Source: Ignavibacteria bacterium UBA2360 (lineage in GTDB: Bacteria > Bacteroidota > Ignavibacteria > Tepidaquicellales > OLB5). Taken from it: a DNA stretch of 64,000 bases. The notes beneath the pieces were generated by a model that was not told the origin of the DNA, searched no databases, and saw only the letters and a program-made list of their open reading frames with translations. The DNA lies in the NCBI GenBank assembly GCA_002344125.1, contig DDTQ01000011.1, positions 269,696 through 333,695 on the forward strand. The letters are read 5' to 3'. A program made the translations under genes and the position numbers. The stretch's first letter is position 1. Each line of letters begins with the position of its first letter. Below are positions 43,211 through 51,339 of the stretch, piece by piece.

Positions 43211-44898
43211 AAAGCTGCCTCCTGGTTTACTGTTTTGTTGGCTCCGTTTGCCTTTATCCCTTCTTTGCTTGGATGCATAATATATGTTGATTTATTGTGC
43301 ACATACGGACCTCCTGTTACAACAGGGATCTCATCAAAATTTTCAAGCGGCGGCGGTGAAGGTACCTTCCATTCAAGTGTCGTTCCGCCCCAAGGATTTG
43401 TAGCTGCCTTGGGCCCTTTTAACAATGCGTACCATAAATTACCGAACATAAAAACTATTCCGCTCACCAGTATCCATGAGCCTACCGTTGAAAGGATGTG
43501 CCATCCTTCAAACTGCGGAAGGTAATCATAATACCTTCTCGGCATTCCCATATAACCCATTATGAACATCGGGAAGTACAGAACATTGAAACCAATTATA
43601 ATTACAGTACATGCAACCACCGCTATCTTTTCATTGTACATTTTACCAAATACCTTTGGGAACCAGTAATGCATGGTCGCGAAGAACATGATACCCATAC
43701 CGCCAAACATCACATAATGGAAATGCGCTACAACGAAGTAAGTATCCGTTACATGAATATCTGTGGCAAGCGCTCCAAGTACAAGTCCGGTTAAACCGCC
43801 AATCGAAAAGATAAAAATAAATCCCAGTACATAATAAAGCGGTGCGCTGAATTTTATAGAACCCTTATACAATGTTGCTACCCAGTTAAAGATCTTTACG
43901 CCGGTTGGTATAGCCACAAGGAATGTTAACAGCGAAAATACTATTCTTGATGTATCGCTCATTCCGCTAACGAACATATGGTGACCCCATACAAGGTAAC
44001 CTATCAATGCGATACCAAGCGATGATATTGCGATCTGTTTATAACCGAAAATATCTTTCCTTGCGAATGTGGGCAGTATTTCTGATACAACACCCATCGC
44101 AGGAAGGATCATTATATATACGGCAGGATGAGAATATATCCAGAACAAATGCTGGTAAAGTATCGGGTCACCGCCCAATGCGGGATCAAACACTCCTATT
44201 CCCATAAATCTTTCAAGCATAATAAGCGCAAGCGTAATACCAATTACCGGTGTAGCCAGAACCTGGATCCAGCTGGTTGCATACAGACCCCAAACAAACA
44301 GCGGCATACGGAACCATGTCATTCCAGGCGCTCTTAAGCGGTGAATTGTAACAACAAAATTCAGACCTGTTAATATAGATGAAAATCCAAGCACAAATGC
44401 CGCAAGTGTTGTCATAGAAACGTTCTGTGCGCTTCGGATACTGTACGGTACATAAAACGTCCATCCCGTATCAGCGGCTCCGCCGCCCGTAAACAGTGAA
44501 ACTATTGCCAGCACCGCGCCTATCATATACAGGTACCATGAAAACAGGTTCAGCCTGGGGAAAGCAACATCCTTCGCGCCTATTTGTATCGGCAGCATAA
44601 AATTACCAAACACAGCAGGTATTGCCGGAATTATGAACAGGAATACCATAATAACACCGTGCAAAGTAAAAACTGAATTATATGTCTGCGGCTTCATGAT
44701 GGTTTCGCCGGGCGATAGCATCTCAAGCCTCATCAACACACCAAGTGTCATTGCAACAAAAAAGAATATCATGATAGCCATCAGATACATTAAGCCTATC
44801 CGCTTATGATCTACACTAAGCAGCCAGCCCATTATACCTTTATGCTTGCCCTGGTATTCTAAATAACTTACTTCATTTGCTAATGTTCCATTAGCCAT
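43207..44898 (-). CDS. ctaD: Cytochrome c oxidase subunit I (A2-type haem-copper oxidase)
   Basis: The catalytic subunit that reduces oxygen to water and pumps protons. The 563-residue protein has the CuB/haem a3 motifs: YSHPAVYIMILPAMG, HHMF in WGHHMFVSGM and HFHYVMFGG. The cross-link segment reads YSHPAV instead of GHPEVY: the D-channel Glu is replaced by the Tyr-Ser pair that defines the A2 subfamily, as in Rhodothermus and Thermus caa3 oxidases. WTFYVPYS and VPSPPPLENFDEIP are also typical of that group. The start overlaps the sco stop by 8 bases. Confidence 0.97.
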   Translation of the reverse strand: MANGTLANEVSYLEYQGKHKGIMGWLLSVDHKRIGLMYLMAIMIFFFVAMTLGVLMRLEMLSPGETIMKPQTYNSVFTLHGVIMVFLFIIPAIPAVFGNFMLPIQIGAKDVAFPRLNLFSWYLYMIGAVLAIVSLFTGGGAADTGWTFYVPYSIRSAQNVSMTTLAAFVLGFSSILTGLNFVVTIHRLRAPGMTWFRMPLFVWGLYATSWIQVLATPVIGITLALIMLERFMGIGVFDPALGGDPILYQHLFWIYSHPAVYIMILPAMGVVSEILPTFARKDIFGYKQIAISSLGIALIGYLVWGHHMFVSGMSDTSRIVFSLLTFLVAIPTGVKIFNWVATLYKGSIKFSAPLYYVLGFIFIFSIGGLTGLVLGALATDIHVTDTYFVVAHFHYVMFGGMGIMFFATMHYWFPKVFGKMYNEKIAVVACTVIIIGFNVLYFPMFIMGYMGMPRRYYDYLPQFEGWHILSTVGSWILVSGIVFMFGNLWYALLKGPKAATNPWGGTTLEWKVPSPPPLENFDEIPVVTGGPYVHNKSTYIMHPSKEGIKANGANKTVNQEAAL

Positions 44899-45718
44899 TG
44901 TTTATACTTCCTTTCCCGTTTGTATTTACGGGTATATTGTGTTTATTTTTTTTTCTTTTCAGTGTTAATATCAGTACAAATCCTGCAATTAATATCAGCA
45001 TTCCGCCGCCGGCAATTCTTGTCACGTTCAGGACGTACTTTCTGCCCTGCGGGTCATAGCTGTAACAGATCTTTAGAAGCTTGTTAATTCCGGGTGTTGA
45101 TTTGCCCTCAGAAGCTTCTATTACCGCAAGCTTAATATCCATCGGTAAAAATTCCGTTCCGTAAAGATAGCGTGCTATCTTGCCGTCCTGTGAAAGAACC
45201 GTAACAACCGCCCCGTGAATATAATCTTCGCCCTGCTGCTGGTACCTGAAGCCCACGGCGTCAGTGATCTTCGCAATTGAAGCGCTGTCACCCGTCAGGA
45301 ACTTCCAGCTGTCTGCGGGTAGCTTCTTCTTCATGTTGTTCAGGTAATTTTCTTTCTTACCCGCTGCCATTAAGTAATCTTCCCTGGGATTAAAACTTAT
45401 TGTCACTATGTTAAAATCTTTTCCCGGCTGCATATCCACTTTATCCACCACTTCAGATACACCGTTCATTAAAGGACTGCATATCCCGGGGCACCTGTAA
45501 TATACCAGCGTTAACAGCGTGGGTTTATTTACAAGGCTTCTTAGTGTTACAGGCTTGCCTGTTTCATCCAGGAATGAAAGATCAAGCGGTATCGTTTCGC
45601 CAAGCTTTTCATCAACGCCAACCTGCTGCTGAGTAGTATCAGCTATGCTGGTTTCCCTGCAGATGCCGAGCATCAGCATAAAAAATAGAAGGGCTCCTAT
45701 TTTTGTCATCTTTAACAA
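44891..45718 (-). CDS. Sco1/SenC-family copper chaperone
   Basis: A 275-residue exported protein of the Sco family, which loads copper into the CuA site of subunit II. The thioredoxin-like fold has the copper motif CPGIC in YYRCPGICSPLM and the third ligand His in DYIHGAVVTVL. The N-terminus is a signal or lipoprotein segment (LLFFMLMLGIC), and a transmembrane helix near the C-terminus (GGGMLILIAGFVLILTL) would anchor it. It precedes ctaD and overlaps it by 8 bases. Confidence 0.94.
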   Translation of the reverse strand: MLKMTKIGALLFFMLMLGICRETSIADTTQQQVGVDEKLGETIPLDLSFLDETGKPVTLRSLVNKPTLLTLVYYRCPGICSPLMNGVSEVVDKVDMQPGKDFNIVTISFNPREDYLMAAGKKENYLNNMKKKLPADSWKFLTGDSASIAKITDAVGFRYQQQGEDYIHGAVVTVLSQDGKIARYLYGTEFLPMDIKLAVIEASEGKSTPGINKLLKICYSYDPQGRKYVLNVTRIAGGGMLILIAGFVLILTLKRKKNKHNIPVNTNGKGSINNG

Positions 45719-45758
45719 TTTATATACCTTTATTCCTTTTTCAAACCTTTAGACTCCG

Positions 45759-45789
45759 TTTGCGAGGAACGTAGTGACGAAGCAATCTT
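45759..45789. repeat. Short dispersed repeat, family 5, copy 1
   Basis: TTTGCGAGGAACGTAGTGA followed by CGAAGCAATCTTA, in the 144-base gap between the monoheme cytochrome and sco genes. Copies 2 and 3 lie at 51189-51220 and 54827-54858, all within the respiratory operon. Confidence 0.8.
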
Positions 45790-45862
45790 AACAACTTATG
45801 TTTGAATCTGAATATTTAGAACTACCTGCATTACTTGACAGGTTCATAAATTCCATTTTAAA

Positions 45863-46780
45863 CTAAACAACCCCGAACAATTTCCTCAAATACGCATGTA
45901 ATTGCGTAAGCTGCGCTTTTGTGAGCGTATATGATGCACGCGCTCTGAAACCATTCTGAACCGGGTTATTATCAAATATCTTTATCAGTGCCATTTCATT
46001 CTGTATCCAGCTTGAATCCAGCGCAAGTACAGTCAATGCTTTTGTCAGGTTTGAAGTTACTCCTTTCAGGATCACCGCTCCTGAATCGGTTTTATTTTCA
46101 CCGTTCTGTTTTACCATTGTGGCTACTTTCTGGTCAAGTGATACATTTTGCTGCATCATCTTTTCCATTGCCAACTTAACGGGGATCTGGTTAGGCATTT
46201 TTACGCCTTTGGTCAGACTGTAAGTCTGGTCAAGTGAATCAAGCTGCACCTGCGTAATTGGCGGATAGTCAGGCAGAAATGTTCTTATATACATTATCAT
46301 ATTAAGCCTGTCTTCCGGCGGCAGGTTTGCGTATGATGCCATTCCCCTGCTGGTTATACCTTCCTGTAAAGTCTTGTACATCATTGTGAGAGAGGGACCG
46401 TTTGTCCAGCCGTTTAAATCATGAAAATTTCTCGGTTTCGGATTCAGGCTCGCCCCTGCAACGCCATCGCCTTTGCCCTGATCTCCATGGCAGCTTGCGC
46501 AGTTCATCGTGTAAAGTGATTTACCCTTTTCGATCATTTCCGGAGTTGCCGAAGCATACTTCATTATCTCTGTCGGCGGTGAAAGTGTGCCTTTTACCAT
46601 CGGCAGGTCTGCAACCTGTCCCGTGGAATCTGTTGTCGTATCTTTTGCAACCACAGGGAATCCGCCGATCTTTTCCTTCGTTACATTCGGCAGATCGCTT
46701 ATATACATCGTTCCCATAACTACTATCGCAATTATGAAGAACAAATAAACAGCACCGTAAAATTTAAAATAATCTTTCAT
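45863..46780 (-). CDS. Membrane-anchored monoheme cytochrome c with extra C-terminal domain
   Basis: The ATG at 46780 is preferred (MKDYFKFYGAVYLFFIIAIVVMG, a membrane anchor); the frame extends 15 codons further upstream. A class I cytochrome c domain has the haem site CASCHGDQGKG and axial Met in RGMASYANLP. The remaining 120 residues (after about 185) form a helical C-terminal region with no haem motif, ending LTQLHAYLRKLFGVV. It lies between actF and sco, so it is a good candidate electron carrier between ACIII and the aa3 oxidase. Confidence 0.9.
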   Translation of the reverse strand: MKDYFKFYGAVYLFFIIAIVVMGTMYISDLPNVTKEKIGGFPVVAKDTTTDSTGQVADLPMVKGTLSPPTEIMKYASATPEMIEKGKSLYTMNCASCHGDQGKGDGVAGASLNPKPRNFHDLNGWTNGPSLTMMYKTLQEGITSRGMASYANLPPEDRLNMIMYIRTFLPDYPPITQVQLDSLDQTYSLTKGVKMPNQIPVKLAMEKMMQQNVSLDQKVATMVKQNGENKTDSGAVILKGVTSNLTKALTVLALDSSWIQNEMALIKIFDNNPVQNGFRARASYTLTKAQLTQLHAYLRKLFGVV

Positions 46781-46840
46781 TATTATATATAATAAACTTA
46801 ATCTTTCTTTAGAATCAAAACTCAATCAAAGATCCGTAAC

Positions 46841-46888
46841 CACTAACCTACTCACCCACTCACCCACTCACCTACTCATCAACTAACC
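46841..46888. repeat. Degenerate 8-bp tandem repeat (6 units)
   Basis: CACTAACC, TACTCACC, CACTCACC, CACTCACC, TACTCATC, AACTAACC. It lies in the 111-base gap between actF and the monoheme cytochrome gene, in the mRNA of the respiratory operon (G-rich GGTGAGTG on the mRNA sense). Confidence 0.85.
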
Positions 46889-46891
46889 TGC

Positions 46892-48061
46892 TTACAAATG
46901 AAAATCCAGGCCCATTTCCATCTTCGGATCTTTTACAGCCATCAGGTTCTTCTTATTGGCGCTCATCTTGAATACTATCATTGTTAAACCTATTACTATC
47001 AGCGGGAAGCTTAATTCCTGCCAGCCAAATGACGCATTCCCTTTGAATAGTGTGGGGAAAATAAGCCAGTACAGGTCAAGCGCGTGAGCAACCAGCATCC
47101 ATGGCGCCATCCATTTTAACAGCCCAAGATTTGTCTTCGCATTTCTGCCAACAAGTATCAAAAATGGAAGCACGAAGTGGAAGAACAGTAACGCCAATGA
47201 TACAAACTTCCAGTTGCCTTCCCAGCGGTGTATCATCCAGAAGGTTTCCTCCGGAAGATCCGCGTACCATATCAATATGAACTGAGAAAACGCTATATAT
47301 GCCCAGAACACATTAAAGCCGAACATTAATGTGCCGAGTGAATAAAAACTATCATCGCCTAAATGTGAATCCAGGTATCCGCCTTCTTTAAGCTTTATGC
47401 TGGCAAATGTAGATGCAGCAAGAGCTGCTATTACGGTACCTGCAAAATAATAAACACCGAATATTGTGCTGAACCAATGCGGCTCTAAGCTCATTGCCCA
47501 GTCAATTGCCGTAATTGTAATTGTAATTACAAACAGTGCGGCAAATATGGTCGAAAGCGTTACATTTCTTTTTGTGTATTTAGGGTCGCCGTCAAGATCC
47601 TGCTTTTCAGAATTCCTGGTTAGTAAAAAGTAAAATATCACCCAAAGCAATAAACAAAATGCTGTTCTTGCTATAAAGAACGGTACATTCAGGTATGGAG
47701 CTTTTGACTGCAGAATCGCGTCACCTTCAACCGCCTCAGCATGGGTCCAGTGGAAGAGGTCATGCAATCCAAACAATAATGGAATAGCAAGCAGAACCAG
47801 TACCGGTGTCATAGAAGCCATGATCTCAGTAATTCTTCTGAAGGGAGTGCTCCATGTTGCGCCCACAAGATACTCCAGCGCTACAAGCGCAAGTGAACCA
47901 ACGCCTATCGATACCAGGAATAAATATATCCACAGGTAATCAAAAAATGCGCGCTGCGGCGTAAATACAAATGCCGCGCCTAATATCATAACTCCCACCG
48001 CAAGCAGTATTCCGCCTGTTTTGGTGAGTGAATCCGGTAATTGTTTTTTAATATAATCCAT
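46892..48061 (-). CDS. actF: ACIII subunit ActF (NrfD-like quinol-site membrane protein)
   Basis: A 389-residue inner-membrane protein with about ten helices. It resembles ActF, the smaller NrfD-type subunit of Alternative Complex III: TPQRAFFDYLWIYLFLVSIGVGSLALVALEYLVGATW in the first two helices, LFHWTHAEA, AIDWAMSLEPHWFSTIFGVYYFAG and FSQFILIWYADLPEETFW. ActF pairs with ActC around the quinol-oxidising side of the complex. A 55-base gap with no recognisable repeat separates it from the stray nucleotidyltransferase gene upstream. Confidence 0.9.
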   Translation of the reverse strand: MDYIKKQLPDSLTKTGGILLAVGVMILGAAFVFTPQRAFFDYLWIYLFLVSIGVGSLALVALEYLVGATWSTPFRRITEIMASMTPVLVLLAIPLLFGLHDLFHWTHAEAVEGDAILQSKAPYLNVPFFIARTAFCLLLWVIFYFLLTRNSEKQDLDGDPKYTKRNVTLSTIFAALFVITITITAIDWAMSLEPHWFSTIFGVYYFAGTVIAALAASTFASIKLKEGGYLDSHLGDDSFYSLGTLMFGFNVFWAYIAFSQFILIWYADLPEETFWMIHRWEGNWKFVSLALLFFHFVLPFLILVGRNAKTNLGLLKWMAPWMLVAHALDLYWLIFPTLFKGNASFGWQELSFPLIVIGLTMIVFKMSANKKNLMAVKDPKMEMGLDFHL

Positions 48062-48116
48062 TTAAATGATAGAATCTTTTTCTAAAATGAAACCGGATAA
48101 CGCTTTTTGAACCTTG

Positions 48117-48455
48117 CTACTTTAGCTTTATGTAATCCGGCTTGTTCCAAATTCTTATATCCTTTAGCGCGAATTTTCTGAATCTCTCATCCGCATTTTT
48201 AAAATCTACTATATCGTATCTGAACGGTACTATTGATTCATCAAGTTCTTCTTTTATGTTCTCCACAACCTCAAAAGGAACCTTATCGCTGCCGTAAATT
48301 CCGATATCCATATCGTATGCCTTCAGCGGGTCGCTTACCATTGAGCCGTACAAAAACGCGGCATACTTATCTTTATCTATATTTCTAAGAACAATTTCTC
48401 TGGCAATGCTTAACCATTTTTCATAATACTCAATTTCGCTTTTTTGAGTATTCAT
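48117..48455 (-). CDS. MNT-type nucleotidyltransferase, inserted in the ACIII operon
   Basis: A 112-residue protein with the minimal nucleotidyltransferase motif: LYGSMVSDPLKAYDMDIGIYG contains GS-x9-D-x-D, close to the family consensus, and a third acidic residue is in RYDIVDFKNAD. Such proteins often act as the MNT antitoxin of HEPN/MNT pairs, but no HEPN gene is adjacent. It lies 9 bases after the ActD-cytochrome gene and would be co-transcribed with the respiratory complex. No respiratory role is known. Codon use looks like its neighbours. Confidence 0.8.
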   Translation of the reverse strand: MNTQKSEIEYYEKWLSIAREIVLRNIDKDKYAAFLYGSMVSDPLKAYDMDIGIYGSDKVPFEVVENIKEELDESIVPFRYDIVDFKNADERFRKFALKDIRIWNKPDYIKLK

Positions 48456-48464
48456 ACTTATTAT

Positions 48465-49664
48465 CTACTTTCCCTCAAAATCACTATCAGGCGCATTTGC
48501 TGATCTTTGCAGAACACGCAGGTAGTGTATTATCGCCCAGCGGTCATCCCTTGAGATCGAACTTGCATATGAAGGCATTGTGTTCTGGCCGTTGGTTATC
48601 ACGTGATAAATATTTGCGTCTTTCCAGTTTGTGACTTTTACTGAGTGCAGCGTTGGCGGCACGGGGAACTGTCCCCTTAACCTGCTGTCACCCTTGCCGT
48701 AATTTCCGTGGCATGGCGAGCAGTATGTATCATATCTTTTCTTTCCCCTGTCAAGTACTTTCTGTGTTACCGGCAGCGGGTTAGGTGTAGCAACAACCAT
48801 ACTATCCGGCATTCCCTTGAATTCATAAGGCATAAACCCGCGCGCAACTGTACCTTCAACAGGTTTGCGCATTGAGTATCCGTCTTTAAAGAACTTGCTC
48901 TCTGTCTGAGGCAGTACCTTCGGCTGGTGATGCATCCAATTAAACGGCGGTAAGAATAAAAGTACGTTCAGTACAAAATATGTAATTGCTACAGTAGCTA
49001 AACTTGTGCCAACCAGCAACCCAACGAATTTGGTATTCATCAACGGGTTCTTTGTATCACCCAGGTCATACTCAGCTTCATGGATATTGCTTACCGATGT
49101 TGAACCCATCGATTCAAACAATGCTCGTACTTCTTCAAGTTTGAATTTGGGATCATCTGCTTCTATATATATTCCAAATTTATCGCTTGTGACCCTTTTT
49201 ATGAATTCCGTATCCATTAATGGATTAGCATTCGCCGGCAGCTTCATAAACAAAGCTATCAAAGAACCAACCAGCGTTAATGCCGAAAGCAGAACTGTAA
49301 GCTCAAACATAATTGGTATTGATGCCGGCAGGTTAAAATACGGCTTGCCGCCGAAGATATTCGGGTAGTTTATGCCTACCATCCACCATATCATTAAGAA
49401 TGCGAGAAATGTTCCGCTCATGCCCGCAATTAATCCAACCCAGCCAATACCGGTGGCTTTCAGGTTCATAGCGCCGTCCATTCCGTGAACCGGATATGGA
49501 GTGAGTACATCGAACTTTTTGTAACCCGCGCCCGATACTTTTTCTGCGGCGTGGATTATCTGGTCCGGTGTATCATACAAAGCCGCAACTGCGAACAGTT
49601 TCCCCGTGCGCGGTTCCGATGCTAAAAATCTATCGTCAAACTTCTTTAATATTTTACCGATCAT
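48465..49664 (-). CDS. actD: ACIII ActD (DUF3341) fused to a monoheme cytochrome c (ActE-like)
   Basis: A 399-residue protein in two parts. Residues 1-190 match ActD/DUF3341: AALYDTPDQIIHAAEKVSGAGYKKFDVLTPYPVHGMD, two membrane helices (GLIAGMSGTFLAFLMIWWMVG; IMFELTVLLSALTLVGSLIALF) and the DKFGIYIEADD segment. A third helix near 215-235 leads to a C-terminal cytochrome c (about 290-399) with the haem site CSPCHGNYGKGDS and axial Met in NTMPSYASSI. In the well-studied ACIII of Rhodothermus and Flavobacterium, ActD and the cytochrome ActE are separate. Here they are one chain, which should tie the haem close to ActD. Confidence 0.92.
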   Translation of the reverse strand: MIGKILKKFDDRFLASEPRTGKLFAVAALYDTPDQIIHAAEKVSGAGYKKFDVLTPYPVHGMDGAMNLKATGIGWVGLIAGMSGTFLAFLMIWWMVGINYPNIFGGKPYFNLPASIPIMFELTVLLSALTLVGSLIALFMKLPANANPLMDTEFIKRVTSDKFGIYIEADDPKFKLEEVRALFESMGSTSVSNIHEAEYDLGDTKNPLMNTKFVGLLVGTSLATVAITYFVLNVLLFLPPFNWMHHQPKVLPQTESKFFKDGYSMRKPVEGTVARGFMPYEFKGMPDSMVVATPNPLPVTQKVLDRGKKRYDTYCSPCHGNYGKGDSRLRGQFPVPPTLHSVKVTNWKDANIYHVITNGQNTMPSYASSISRDDRWAIIHYLRVLQRSANAPDSDFEGK

Positions 49665-49699
49665 ACTTATTTAATTGGTAACTTCTTTTTTTCTAACTG

Positions 49700-49719
49700 C
49701 AAGGGGTTACAACCCCTTG
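49700..49719. repeat. Palindromic repeat, family 2, inside the operon
   Basis: CAAGGGGTT (49700-49708) / AACCCCTTG (49711-49719) with a 2-base loop, in the 68-base gap between actC and actD-cytochrome genes. It could form a hairpin in the operon mRNA. Confidence 0.8.
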
Positions 49720-49732
49720 TTCAAATCCAAAA

Positions 49733-51136
49733 TTAAAACTCTGTGCGATAGTCTATCTTCTCTTCTTTTTTATGAAGATGTTTCGGCTGTGCGCCTTCTG
49801 TTACCGCTTTAATTTCGCTCATTGCCACTACAGGCATTGTCTTGGCAAACAGCAGTACCAGCGTGAAGAACATACCAAAGCTGCCAAGCAGAATACCGAA
49901 ATCATACATGGTCGGGAAGTACATACCCCAGCTTGATGGCAAATAGTCGCGGGTTAATGATGTCACAATAATTACATATCTTTCAAACCACATACCAACG
50001 TTTACAAAAAGTACCAGTACAAATGTTAACGGTATGCTCCTGCGAATTTTTTTGAACCAGAAAAGCTGCGGGAAAAATACGTTGCAGCTGAACATTATCC
50101 AGTATGCCCATGCATATGGCCCGAATGCCCTGTTAATGAATGTGAACTGCTCTATCGGGTTTCCGCTGTACCATGCAATGAAAAATTCCATCGCGTAAGC
50201 GTAACCAACCATTGTACCAGTTGCAAGCAGTATCTTGTTCATCTTCTCAAGCGTATTAACGGTAATGATATGTTCCATATCAAATACCTTACGTACTATT
50301 ATAAGTACGGTAGATACCATACCGAACCCGGAGAAAATAGCGCCCGCTACAAAGTAGGGCGGGAAAATTGTAGTATGCCATCCCGGTATTACCGATACGG
50401 CAAAGTCAAAGCTCACAATTGTATGCACTGAAAGCACCAGCGGTGTTGAAAGTCCCGCAAGTATTAAATAAACTCTTTCATAATGCTGCCAGTGGCGGTT
50501 TGAACCTCTCCACCCCAGACTAAGCATCGTGTATATGGCCTTCTTGATTCCGCTTGTTGTCCTGTCACGTAAAGTTGCAAAGTCAGGTATTAAACCAATG
50601 AACCAGAAAACAAAAGATACGGTGAAGTATGTCGATACCGCGAACACATCCCAAAGCAATGGTGATGTGAAGTTAACCCATAAACCATTCTGATTGGGGT
50701 ACGGAAACAAGTATCCATCTAACCATGGGCGGCCTGTGTGAATAGCGGGGAAAATACCCGCCGTCATAACCGCGAAGATCGTCATACCTTCGGCAAAACG
50801 CGCAATACCCGTTCTCCACTTCTGGCGGAAAAGGAAAAGTATAGCTGATATAAGCGTACCGGCGTGACCAATACCGATCCAGAACACAAAGTTGATAATA
50901 TCAAAAGCCCAGCCTACCGGCTGGTTGTTACCCCATAACCCAACTCCATACCAAAACGTCAATCCCAAACAAACAGCACCTACCAAAAATGCCGTTGAAC
51001 TGATTCCAATGGCAATGAACCATTTTATATTGGGCTTAGTCTCTGTTGGCTTTGCAATTACATCATCAATTTCCTTGAACGAAGTTTTCCCTTCAACCAA
51101 AGGAAGCTCTCGTGTGTATGTTGCGTCAAGACTCAT
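49733..51136 (-). CDS. actC: ACIII subunit ActC (NrfD/PsrC-like)
   Basis: A 467-residue inner-membrane protein with about ten helices of the NrfD/PsrC family. Visible markers are NFVFWIGIGHAGTLISAILFLFRQKWR, AIHTGRPWLDGYLFPYPNQNGLW, VLSVHTIVSFDFAVSVIPGWHTTIFPPYFVAGAIFSGFG and the late FFPQLFWFKKIRRS. ActC receives electrons from quinol and docks with ActB. The stop is separated from actD by 68 bases carrying a palindromic repeat. The N-terminal 50 residues are a soluble extension (LPLVEGKTSFKEIDDVI). Confidence 0.94.
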   Translation of the reverse strand: MSLDATYTRELPLVEGKTSFKEIDDVIAKPTETKPNIKWFIAIGISSTAFLVGAVCLGLTFWYGVGLWGNNQPVGWAFDIINFVFWIGIGHAGTLISAILFLFRQKWRTGIARFAEGMTIFAVMTAGIFPAIHTGRPWLDGYLFPYPNQNGLWVNFTSPLLWDVFAVSTYFTVSFVFWFIGLIPDFATLRDRTTSGIKKAIYTMLSLGWRGSNRHWQHYERVYLILAGLSTPLVLSVHTIVSFDFAVSVIPGWHTTIFPPYFVAGAIFSGFGMVSTVLIIVRKVFDMEHIITVNTLEKMNKILLATGTMVGYAYAMEFFIAWYSGNPIEQFTFINRAFGPYAWAYWIMFSCNVFFPQLFWFKKIRRSIPLTFVLVLFVNVGMWFERYVIIVTSLTRDYLPSSWGMYFPTMYDFGILLGSFGMFFTLVLLFAKTMPVVAMSEIKAVTEGAQPKHLHKKEEKIDYRTEF

Positions 51137-51188
51137 TATTATATATTATTTCTATAATTAAAAAATCGAATTTTCTGTTTACTTCTCC

Positions 51189-51220
51189 TTTGCGAGGAGC
51201 GTTAGCGACGAAGCAATCTA
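51189..51220. repeat. Dispersed repeat, family 5, copy 2
   Basis: TTTGCGAGGAGCGTTAGCGA then CGAAGCAATCTA in the 203-base gap between actB and actC. The same gap also contains a hairpin TCCCGC (51306-51311) / GCGGGA (51323-51328). Confidence 0.8.
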
Positions 51221-51339
51221 AGCTGTACTTTGCAGAGTCTCCCGCAGAGGACTTTGCAAAACTATTTTCACTTTTTTGCCTTTTTACTTTCTGCGCCTTT
51301 TGCAGTCCCGCGCTTCTGCTTAGCGGGATACCTCATTAC

